From: Micrococcales bacterium
Lineage (GTDB): Bacteria > Actinomycetota > Actinomycetes > Actinomycetales > Cellulomonadaceae
NCBI GenBank assembly: GCA_009783975.1
Contig: WRCL01000080.1
Coordinates: 1-7,316, forward strand
DNA: 7,316 bases
Direction: 5' to 3'
The first letter of the stretch is position 1. Every line of letters starts with the position of its first letter. The position numbers were made by a program, and so were the translations under genes. Shown here one piece after another: positions 1-5,909 of this stretch. The notes beneath the pieces were generated by a model, which was not told the DNA's origin, searched no databases, and worked only from the letters and a program-made list of their open reading frames with translations.

Positions 1-667
1 AGACCCACTGGGCGCGGGCGTCGGACGGGACCGCAGAGTGCGCCAGACCCGGGCCGAGCTTGATCCCCAGGGCCCGGACCTTCTCGCGCAGGGCCAAGAC
101 CTGGTCCAGGGGCGGGGAGAACGCTGCCGGGTCGAACACCCGTGACCCGCTGCGGCGGCGCCGGGCCGGGTCGGCCCACACCCCGTCGACGCCGGCGAGG
201 TCCAGGACCAGGCCGTCGTTGTGGGTGACGGTCGCCTCGGGGAAGTGCCGCAGGTTCACCGTGGCGACCGCGGCGGTGACCTCGTCGGTCTCGGCAGCGC
301 GGACCGCCAGCCCCACCCCGGCGAACGCCATCGCGTCCGCGCCGATACCGCAGGTGAGGTCTGCGACGCAGGTGAGCCCAGCCTCGCGGAACCTGTGCGC
401 GTGGTGCGCCGCGACCGTCAACCGCGTCGCCTGCTCCAGCCCGACAGCGGTGAACAACATGCCATCGGCGAAATTCGCGAACTTCTCGCGTGCCTTGGCA
501 CGCAGCCGTGACTGGGTGAGCACCGCGGCGACGAGGGCTGGGTCCAGCCCCTCGTCGTGCAGACGCTGTGAGACCCGCAGCGCTTGGCGCTCGTCGTACG
601 GCGGCAACGCGTTGAGCAACGCCCACCCCTGCGGGCTGAGCACCGCCGCCAACGCCTCAGGAGTCAC
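1..667 (-). CDS. THUMP-like class I SAM-dependent methyltransferase, partial (C-terminus beyond the window)
   Basis: I translated this frame by hand; it stays open from a GTG at 667 to the window edge, giving 222 residues. The N-terminus (VTPEALAAVLSPQGW..., LPPYDE at about 21-26) and the stretch FADGMLFT at 66-73 resemble actinobacterial proteins annotated as class I SAM methyltransferases with a THUMP-like domain. SAM-binding motif I is visible as DLTCGIGAD at 103-111. An acidic motif II (AETD, about 125-128), NDG at 150-152 and DPARR at 166-170 follow. Full-length relatives are roughly 400 residues, so about half is present, and the THUMP-like C-terminal part lies outside. The substrate is unknown; RNA is the usual guess because of the THUMP similarity. 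The start rests on a purine-rich stretch (AGGATCGGGG) just before the GTG. The frame stays open further upstream into the hairpin repeat, but no better start is seen there. Confidence 0.85.
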   Translation of the reverse strand, partial: MTPEALAAVLSPQGWALLNALPPYDERQALRVSQRLHDEGLDPALVAAVLTQSRLRAKAREKFANFADGMLFTAVGLEQATRLTVAAHHAHRFREAGLTCVADLTCGIGADAMAFAGVGLAVRAAETDEVTAAVATVNLRHFPEATVTHNDGLVLDLAGVDGVWADPARRRRSGSRVFDPAAFSPPLDQVLALREKVRALGIKLGPGLAHSAVPSDARAQWV

Positions 668-705
668 CCCCCGATCCTGCCACCAACCTGGACCCGGCGG
701 TTGCT

Positions 706-811
706 CCGTCTTGAAGACGGTGGGGACGGTTCCTCTGTCTTGCGAGACCGCCGCCCGGCGGCGGTCCGCAAGACAGCAGGAACCGTCCCCACTGCCTTCC
801 CACCGTCTTCA
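706..811. repeat. Long imperfect inverted repeat, REP/MITE-like or terminator hairpin
   Basis: Three nested symmetries fill this gap. (1) 720-755 pairs with 757-792. The central 10-bp arms (746-755 and 757-766) are perfect around one base, then 736-744 pairs with 767-775, and 720-734 pairs with 778-792. Only two single-base bulges (745 and 777) interrupt about 35 pairs. (2) 706-720 is itself a palindrome (CCGTCTT-G-AAGACGG). (3) 712-724 is a perfect 13-nt inverted copy of 799-811, and the latter includes the kinase stop codon. No T-run follows on either strand, so this is not a classical intrinsic terminator, although a stem this strong could still stop transcription leaving the kinase gene. 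The GGGGACGGTTCC...CTGTCTTG arm looks to me like short palindromic elements mobilised by Y1-type (RAYT) transposases; that is recollection, not a database match. Confidence 0.8.
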
Positions 812-2668
812 GCTGTAGGTGAGCTCCACGCGTCGGTTCAGGGCGCGGCCCTCGGGGTTGTCAGAGCCGTCGGGTTCGGTGTTCGGCGCGACCGGGTCTT
901 GCGGACCTCTGCCTTCGGTGTGCACGTCGAGGTCGGGGCGGGCGGAGACGACGACAGCAGCCACCGCCGCGGCGCGCTTCTGGGACAAGGTGAAGTTCTC
1001 CGCGTCGGTGCCGACCGAGTCGGTGTACCCGGTGACGTGGACCGTCGATCCCTTCGGGACGTACTTCACCGCACCTCGGACCATGGCCTCGCCGCCGTCG
1101 TCGAGCGTGGATGCGCCGAACGGGAAGAGGATGTCAGCCGACAGCGTGACGACCTTGCTGCCGTTCCTGTCCTCTTCGGCGATCAACGGCCACACCGAAC
1201 CGTCAGCATTGATCGGCGAGACCGTCCCGCCGGTGCTTGCGGTGAAAACCGACGTCTTCGGGTCCGGGCGCGGGTTGAGCCCGGAGGTGTCGAAGGCCGC
1301 GGTCCACACAGGGGTCGCACCGGGTGTGGCTGCACCGCCACCGCCGCTCCTGTCCTGCAGGACGGCGAACAGCACACCACCGACGATGATGACACCGGCC
1401 GCAACCGCGGCGGCGACCCACGGCCACCGGCGTGTGGCCCGGGGCGCAGCCGCGGGGTACGTCGGCGGCTCGACAGGTGCGGCTGCCGCAGGTGGCCCGA
1501 GAGCAGGCCCGGCCGGCATGACGCTCGTCGGCGGGGTCACAGCGGTCGGGGCTGTGGCAGCAAAGGTGTTCGGCACAGGTGGTTCGACCGGGAAGGCCGT
1601 CGCCGGAGGGTCCGCAGGGACCGGAGCAGGAAATGGTGAGGCTGGGACCGGCGCAGGTGGTGGTGCGCTGGCCATCGCCGCGACCGGGTCGACCGGTGCG
1701 GCGACGCTCGCGTCGAGCGGCGGCAGGGCCGGCACCGGCATCCGCGCGGTGTCGACGACGACGATGGGGTCAGTCGTGTGTTCCGCGGGGGTCTCAGGCC
1801 TGGGCGCCACCGCCGGGACCGGGCCGCCTGTGGCGACCGCTGCGAGGGCCGCACGGAACTCCGCGGCGGTCTGGAACCGTGCCTCGCGGTCCTTGACCAG
1901 CGCCTTGGCGACGATCTGGTCGAGCACGGCAGGTAGTGCCGGGTTGAGCGTGCTGGGGACCGGTGGCGGTTCTTGGATGTGCTGGACCGCGACGACGTAC
2001 GCCGACTCGGAGATGAACGGGGGCCGTCCGGTGAGCAGCTCGAACAGCACGCAGCCGGTCGAGTACAGGTCGGAACGGATGTCGACAGGGCGGCCCTCGG
2101 CGTGCTCAGGTGACAGGTACGCCGGGGTGCCGACAACGGTCTGGGTGATGGTCATGTCGTCGGTGACGGCACGGGCGATGCCGAAGTCCATCACCTTCAC
2201 CGCACCGGTCGGGGTGATCATGATGTTGCCCGGTTTGATGTCGCGGTGGACGATCCCCGCGGCGTGGGCGTACTCCAGGGCGTGGAGCACACCGGTGGTG
2301 ATCTCCAGCGCCTGGTCCACGGCCATCGGCTGGCCTTCGTACATGACGTCGCGCAGGGTGTGGCCTGCGACGTACTCCATGACGATGAACGGTTCGGCCG
2401 TCTCGTCGCCGGTGTCGTGGACGGCGACGACCGCTGGGTGGTTGAGCGCCGCAGCCGAGTGCGCCTCACGTGCGAAACGTCCACGGACCGACTCGTCGTG
2501 GGCGAGGTCTGCACGCAAGATCTTCACCGCGACGGTGCGGCCCAGACGCCGGTCGACCGCTGCGTACACATCAGCCATCCCGCCAGAACCCAGCAGCTCG
2601 CGCAGCTCGTACCGGCCGGCCAGCACTGTGATGTCGTCGTCAGGAGCCACTGGGACCGTGTCGTTCAT
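809..2668 (-). CDS. Membrane Ser/Thr protein kinase with extracellular OmpA-like domain
   Basis: A 619-residue Hanks-type kinase (numbering from the ATG at 2668). The N-terminal cytoplasmic kinase domain, about 18-278, is complete: glycine loop GSGGMADVY (27-35), VAVK lysine 49, helix-C glutamate 68, catalytic HRDIKPGN (141-148), DFG (161-163), an activation loop rich in Thr, and GTPAYLSPE. It should be active. A Pro/Ala-rich linker (about 283-413) leads to one transmembrane helix (about 415-437, after RRW). About 70 residues later comes an OmpA-like domain (about 509-619). It has TDSVGTDAENFTLSQKRA and NRRVEL; Asp550 and Arg565 occupy the spacing of the OmpA Asp/Arg pair that binds diaminopimelate. 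PknB-type kinases normally carry PASTA repeats here. I prefer the ATG at 2668, 8 nt after the lipoprotein stop. A GTG at 2680 would overlap that stop (GTGA), and the frame reaches back to 2713. It is probably co-transcribed with the lipoprotein. Confidence 0.93.
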   Translation of the reverse strand: MNDTVPVAPDDDITVLAGRYELRELLGSGGMADVYAAVDRRLGRTVAVKILRADLAHDESVRGRFAREAHSAAALNHPAVVAVHDTGDETAEPFIVMEYVAGHTLRDVMYEGQPMAVDQALEITTGVLHALEYAHAAGIVHRDIKPGNIMITPTGAVKVMDFGIARAVTDDMTITQTVVGTPAYLSPEHAEGRPVDIRSDLYSTGCVLFELLTGRPPFISESAYVVAVQHIQEPPPVPSTLNPALPAVLDQIVAKALVKDREARFQTAAEFRAALAAVATGGPVPAVAPRPETPAEHTTDPIVVVDTARMPVPALPPLDASVAAPVDPVAAMASAPPPAPVPASPFPAPVPADPPATAFPVEPPVPNTFAATAPTAVTPPTSVMPAGPALGPPAAAAPVEPPTYPAAAPRATRRWPWVAAAVAAGVIIVGGVLFAVLQDRSGGGGAATPGATPVWTAAFDTSGLNPRPDPKTSVFTASTGGTVSPINADGSVWPLIAEEDRNGSKVVTLSADILFPFGASTLDDGGEAMVRGAVKYVPKGSTVHVTGYTDSVGTDAENFTLSQKRAAAVAAVVVSARPDLDVHTEGRGPQDPVAPNTEPDGSDNPEGRALNRRVELTYS

Positions 2669-2676
2669 CTCGGGGC

Positions 2677-3249
2677 TCACTTCTCTGGCTTGACTTGGGT
2701 GAACGGCATCCACGAGTCCCTGATCTGCAGGTCGAAGACAGCGTCGGCATCCTGCGGAGCGGCGAACACCGCGTAGACGTACATGGAGACCCCGTTGGTC
2801 ACCTCGGCGCCGTCGGCAGTCCTGAAGTTCTCCACGACGTGGTAGATCTTCAGGTTCTTGCGGTCGATGAGCCGTGGGGCGAACTTGGCGTTCGCGTACT
2901 TCTTGCCGAGCATCCGTGACAGCGAGATGGTGTTGGCGCGGTTCTCTGAGCCGAAGTGTGGTGTGAACACCAGGTGCAGCACCTGCAGGTCACCTTCGAC
3001 CGTGAGGCCGAGCACGCCGATGTCGACCCGGTCGTTGGTCGAACCAGGGATGTCGAACGTGTTCGTGGCCAAGGGGTTGGCGAGGTCGACCTCGAGGACC
3101 CCTGCGCTGGAACGTGAGTTCTTCTTCGTGCTGTCGTCGCCGTTGGTGTTGCCGTCGTCCTTGTTGCCCCCGCACCCGACGAGCAGGCCAGAGCACAAGG
3201 TGACCGCTGCGGCGAGCGCGACGGTCTGGCGGACGAATGGTGGACGCAT
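2677..3249 (-). CDS. Predicted secreted lipoprotein, partner of the OmpA-tailed kinase
   Basis: A 190-residue protein with a clear lipoprotein signal: charged start (MRPPFVR), hydrophobic core, and lipobox LVGC with Cys26 as the lipidated residue. A Gly/Asp/Asn/Lys-rich spacer (about 27-48) follows. The remaining 140 residues look like a beta-rich domain: VDIGVLGLTVEGDLQVLHLVF, then LIDRKNLKIYHVVE (127-140), then VYAVFAAPQDADAVFDLQI (158-176). That last pattern reminds me of the segment preceding the OmpA domain in some actinobacterial OmpA-family lipoproteins; this is an unverified resemblance, and I do not recognise a named family. It has a good ribosome binding site (AAAGGGGAA, about 6 nt before the ATG). 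It is first in the operon with the OmpA-tailed kinase, so a role presenting a ligand to, or modulating, that kinase outside the membrane is plausible. Confidence 0.88.
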   Translation of the reverse strand: MRPPFVRQTVALAAAVTLCSGLLVGCGGNKDDGNTNGDDSTKKNSRSSAGVLEVDLANPLATNTFDIPGSTNDRVDIGVLGLTVEGDLQVLHLVFTPHFGSENRANTISLSRMLGKKYANAKFAPRLIDRKNLKIYHVVENFRTADGAEVTNGVSMYVYAVFAAPQDADAVFDLQIRDSWMPFTQVKPEK

Positions 3250-3287
3250 GGGAGTTCCCCTTTGGTGGCAGCGGTCCGTTCGTCACT

Positions 3288-3317
3288 GACGATACCGAAC
3301 ACTGTGTCCGATTCGTA
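3288..3317 (-). promoter_or_regulatory. Possible promoter/operator of the lipoprotein-kinase operon
   Basis: On the minus strand TATCGT (3294-3289) fits a TAnnnT -10 box. It would give an untranslated leader of roughly 30 nt before the ATG at 3249. The -35 position (TACGAA, 3317-3312, 17-bp spacer) is a poor match. Within the spacer, 3296-3310 is a near-palindrome (CGAACAC-T-GTGTCCG, one mismatched pair), placed where a repressor would block polymerase. The flanked -10 (CGGTATCGTC) recurs exactly at 5827-5818 upstream of the other kinase. Confidence 0.4.
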
Positions 3318-3353
3318 CTGACCGTCCTCACGCACGGCACCGGACAGTCCTGT

Positions 3354-3371
3354 GGGGGCTGGGCAGCCCCC
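3354..3371 (+). promoter_or_regulatory. GC-rich hairpin in the leader of the glutamate-cysteine ligase
   Basis: GGGGGCT (3354-3360) and AGCCCCC (3365-3371) form a perfect 7-bp stem with a GGGC loop, 25 nt before the ATG at 3396 and 54 nt before the likely ligase start. No T-run follows. It could be a leader RNA structure affecting ligase expression, or it may lie upstream of the transcript start. No convincing plus-strand promoter could be picked in 3250-3424. Confidence 0.4.
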
Positions 3372-3395
3372 CGCCTGGCGTGGGACGATCGCCAC

Positions 3396-3425
3396 ATGAC
3401 GGTCGCAGACCCCGGGACCTGCTGA
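3396..3425 (+). CDS. Possible 9-codon leader peptide (MTVADPGTC) overlapping the ligase start
   Basis: A short frame encodes MTVADPGTC and then stops with TGA at 3423-3425. The last base of that stop is the A of the proposed ligase ATG (TGATG overlap), a layout typical of translational coupling. The final sense codon is Cys, and Cys is a substrate of the enzyme family downstream. Its ribosome binding site is weak (GGGACGAT, too far upstream). A chance frame of this size is quite possible, so this is a suggestion only. Confidence 0.2.
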   Translation: MTVADPGTC

Positions 3426-4558
3426 TGGCCGCGCCCACGACCCTGGGCTTCGCCCGGTCTGCACGGTCCACCCTCGGCCTGGAGTGGGAGGTCGCGCTCG
3501 TCGACGCTGACTCCGGCGACCTGCGCCAGGCCGCAGACGCCGTGCTCACCGCTGTGGGCGACGAGACGCGGGTGAAACCTGAGCTGCTCGCCAACACTGT
3601 CGAGGTCGCCTCGGGAGTGTGCCGCACTGTCGCGCAGGCCACCGCGGACCTCGCCGCGACGCTCGACCAGGTCGCCGCAGCAGCCGCGCCCCTGCGGATC
3701 GAGCTCATGGGTTCTGGCACCCACCCGTTCGCCCACTGGGCCCGGCAAAAAGTCACCGACAAGGCCCGGTACGCCACGCTCATCGACCGTACGCAGTGGT
3801 GGGGCCGCCAGATGCTCATCTTCGGGGTGCACGTGCACGTGGGGATCGAAGACCGGGGCAAGGTGCTGCCGGTCTCCCGGGCGATGATGACCGTCTTCCC
3901 GCACATCCAGTCGCTGTCAGCGTCCTCACCGTTCTGGGCTGGGCAAGACACCGGCTACGCCTCGAACCGTGCCCTGCTGTTCCAGCAGCTGCCGACCGCG
4001 GGGCTGCCACCCGGGTTCGACCAGTGGGACGAGCTTGAGCAGTACGTCGGTGACATGCTCCACGTCGGGGTCATCGAGGAGTTCACCGAGCTGCGGTGGG
4101 ACGTGCGGCCCTCGCCCCAGTTCGGCACCTTGGAGGTCCGTGTCGCCGACGGGGCGACGAACCTCGCCGAGGTCGCCTCGATCTCAGCGTTCACGCACTG
4201 CCTCGTCGAGCACTTCTCCGCCGAGATGGACGCCGGACGTGCCTTGCCGACGATGCCACCGTGGTACCTGCAGGAGAACAAGTGGCGTTCGGCACGGTAC
4301 GGGATGGACGCGATCGTCATCACCGGCGCCGACGGGTCCGAAGAGCTCGTCACCGACTCGGTCGCCGGGTGGTTGGCCACCTTGGCACCGGTCGCCGAGC
4401 GCCTGGGCTGCGCCGACGAGCTGGACCAGGTCCGTTCCATCGTCCGGCGCGGAGCCTCGTACCAGCGCCAGCGCGCGGTGGCGCGGCGTCACGACGGCGA
4501 CCTCGCCGCAGTCGTGCGGTCACTGGTCGCCGAGATGAAGGCTGGGCACCCGCTGTAG
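3425..4558 (+). CDS. Carboxylate-amine ligase, glutamate-cysteine ligase type 2 (YbdK family)
   Basis: A 377-residue cytoplasmic enzyme of the GCS2/YbdK family, close to the family's usual 370-380 residues. Members couple glutamate to cysteine using ATP, although YbdK-type enzymes are weak gamma-glutamylcysteine synthetases in vitro and their true substrate is uncertain. Visible motifs are the N-terminal LGLEWEVALVD (17-27), SGTHPFAHW (97-105), the metal-binding-type HVHVGI (136-141), and the strand-plus-arginine motif LRWDVRPSPQFGTLEVRVAD (223-242). I chose ATG 3425 because similarity begins about 15 residues later. A GTG at 3380 in the same frame would add 15 unremarkable residues. No strong ribosome binding site precedes 3425, which supports coupling to an upstream frame or a weakly expressed gene. 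It is divergent from the lipoprotein operon and convergent with the second kinase, only 9 bp from its stop. A thiol-biosynthesis role is family-level inference. Confidence 0.9.
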   Translation: MAAPTTLGFARSARSTLGLEWEVALVDADSGDLRQAADAVLTAVGDETRVKPELLANTVEVASGVCRTVAQATADLAATLDQVAAAAAPLRIELMGSGTHPFAHWARQKVTDKARYATLIDRTQWWGRQMLIFGVHVHVGIEDRGKVLPVSRAMMTVFPHIQSLSASSPFWAGQDTGYASNRALLFQQLPTAGLPPGFDQWDELEQYVGDMLHVGVIEEFTELRWDVRPSPQFGTLEVRVADGATNLAEVASISAFTHCLVEHFSAEMDAGRALPTMPPWYLQENKWRSARYGMDAIVITGADGSEELVTDSVAGWLATLAPVAERLGCADELDQVRSIVRRGASYQRQRAVARRHDGDLAAVVRSLVAEMKAGHPL

Positions 4559-4567
4559 GGGCCTGGC

Positions 4568-5740
4568 TCAGCCTGAGGCGAGCAAGATGAGCACGATCCC
4601 AGCGAGGGCGACGACGGCGACGACGAGCTCGATACCGATGAGCCAGCCCAAGGACTCAGGGGGTTCGACAGCTGAGGCCGGCTCGTACCCAGGCGAGGCC
4701 ATGTAGGCAACACCTGCCGGGTACGTGCCGAACACCACAGGTTGCCCGGGGACGACCGTACCGGGAACCGCGTAGGTCACCGGGCCGCCAGCCAACCCGG
4801 CGGTCGCAGGCGCGGCAGCAGCCAGCGCCGCGGTGGCAGGGGCGGCAGGTGCCTGGACAGGTGCGGTTGGGGCACGTGGGGCCGGGACGGGGGCACGGGG
4901 GGGTGCGTTCGGCCGCCGCACAGCCTCGACCTCGGTGCGGAACTGCGCGGCGGTCTGGTACCGCGCGTCACGGTTCTTCACCAGCGCCCGGGCGACGACC
5001 TGGTCGAGCACCGCAGGGACCGCAGGGTTGAGGTGCGAGGGCACCGGGGGTGTCTCTGCGATGTGCTTGTACGCGACGGCCACCATCGAGTCGGCGGTGA
5101 ACAACGGTTCGCCGGTGAGCAGCTCGAACAGCACGCACCCGGCCGAGTACAGGTCCGAGCGGGCGTCGACCTGCTCGCCGCTGGCCTGCTCAGGTGACAT
5201 GTACTGCACTGTGCCGACGATCGACCAGGTCTGGGTCAGCCCCGAGGCGGGGCTGTCCAGGGCGCGGGCGATCCCGAAGTCCATGACCTTCACCGCACCG
5301 GTCGTGGTGACCATGATGTTGCCTGGTTTGATGTCGCGGTGCACGACCCCGGCACGGTGGGAGTAGTCCAGCGCTGACAGCAGCCCGGTGACGATGTCCA
5401 GCGCCTGGTCCTGGCTCATCCCGTCCTCGAGCAGCTCACGTGCGGTCCGCCCGGCGACATGTTCCATGACGATGTACGACACACGCTGCGAACGAGGTCC
5501 GATGACCTCCTCGCCGGTGTCGTAGATCCCGACGATCGCAGGGTGGTTGAGCGCGGCTGCGACCTTTGCCTCACGGCGGAACCGCTCCTCGAACGACGGG
5601 TCACGTGCAGAGTCGGGCATGAGCACCTTGACCGCGACCACACGTTCCAGGCGCCGGTCGTGGGCGATGTACACCTCGGCCATCCCCCCGCGCCCGATCC
5701 GTTCGCCCAGCTCGTAGCGCCCACCCAGCACTGTGCTCAC
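4568..5740 (-). CDS. Ser/Thr protein kinase with a C-terminal membrane anchor and no ectodomain
   Basis: A 390-residue Hanks-type kinase. The catalytic domain (about 8-275) is complete: GRGGMAEVY (16-24), VAVK Lys38, helix-C Glu57, HRDIKPGN (134-141), DFG (154-156), and a loop leading into GTVQYMSPE. An Ala/Pro-rich linker (about 277-320) and a short Gly/Tyr/Pro-containing stretch follow. One transmembrane helix (about 363-387) then leaves only about three residues outside, so it cannot sense extracellular ligands through its own domain. It is a close paralogue of the OmpA-tailed kinase in this window: GAVKVMDFGIARA, CVLFELLTG and PAVLDQ.VA.ALVK recur in both. The start is a GTG at 5740, chosen because the family pattern GGRYELGERIG follows at once; its ribosome binding site is weak (GGGGCTGGTC). 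Partners or substrates are not shown by the sequence. Regulation through the shared upstream motif is possible. Confidence 0.93.
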   Translation of the reverse strand: MSTVLGGRYELGERIGRGGMAEVYIAHDRRLERVVAVKVLMPDSARDPSFEERFRREAKVAAALNHPAIVGIYDTGEEVIGPRSQRVSYIVMEHVAGRTARELLEDGMSQDQALDIVTGLLSALDYSHRAGVVHRDIKPGNIMVTTTGAVKVMDFGIARALDSPASGLTQTWSIVGTVQYMSPEQASGEQVDARSDLYSAGCVLFELLTGEPLFTADSMVAVAYKHIAETPPVPSHLNPAVPAVLDQVVARALVKNRDARYQTAAQFRTEVEAVRRPNAPPRAPVPAPRAPTAPVQAPAAPATAALAAAAPATAGLAGGPVTYAVPGTVVPGQPVVFGTYPAGVAYMASPGYEPASAVEPPESLGWLIGIELVVAVVALAGIVLILLASG

Positions 5741-5817
5741 GACCAGCCCCAGGTATCTTGGGGCACCTGGCAGGGCACGGCATCGTTCCCTTCGGTCGTG
5801 CCGGACGGTACAGCCCA

Positions 5818-5838
5818 GACGATACCGGTCCGGACCGG
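5818..5838 (-). promoter_or_regulatory. Possible promoter/operator of the second kinase, with a 14-bp perfect palindrome
   Basis: CCGGTCCGGACCGG (5825-5838) is a perfect 14-bp palindrome. It lies immediately upstream, in the minus-strand sense, of TATCGT (5824-5819), a possible -10 box. The combined sequence CGGTATCGTC (5827-5818) is identical to 3297-3288 upstream of the lipoprotein operon. No recognisable -35 is present at the expected distance. A transcript starting here would have about 70 nt before the GTG at 5740. The palindrome may be a regulator site or simply a GC-rich coincidence. Confidence 0.35.
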
Positions 5839-5863
5839 CGCGGTGGGCTCACTGCGGCGAAAC

Positions 5864-5896
5864 GTGTTCCCAGGACACCACGTGCGTCGGACGTGG
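5864..5896. repeat. Two small inverted repeats after tsaD
   Basis: CCACGT (5878-5883) and ACGTGG (5891-5896) form a 6-bp stem with a 7-nt loop, 14 nt after the tsaD stop. Just beyond it, GTGTTCCCAGGACAC (5864-5878) is a near-palindrome with one wobble pair. There is no T-run, so a terminator role for tsaD is possible but weak; an operator for the downstream kinase is the alternative. Confidence 0.3.
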
Positions 5897-5909
5897 AGAG
5901 CCGTGCCTG

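Noticed and set aside
60..1639. Plus-strand open frames at 60-818 and 584-1639
   Set aside because: They are antisense to the methyltransferase and kinase, are Arg/Ala/Ser-rich, and cross the hairpin repeat without recognisable motifs.
819..2693. A 624-codon open frame on the plus strand, antisense to the OmpA-tailed kinase
   Set aside because: It mirrors the kinase codons in a high-GC genome. Its product is low-complexity Ala/Gly/Ser/Thr/Arg with no domain, whereas the minus strand encodes clear kinase and OmpA motifs.
2990..3904. Minus-strand frame of 304 codons across the lipoprotein start and ligase
   Set aside because: It covers parts of two real genes on opposite strands, ignores the divergent promoter region, and encodes only Arg/His/Gly-rich sequence.
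4561..4579. Weak inverted repeat at the convergent junction (CTCAGCCTGAG) as a bidirectional terminator
   Set aside because: Only 4-5 bp of stem, a minimal loop and no T-run.
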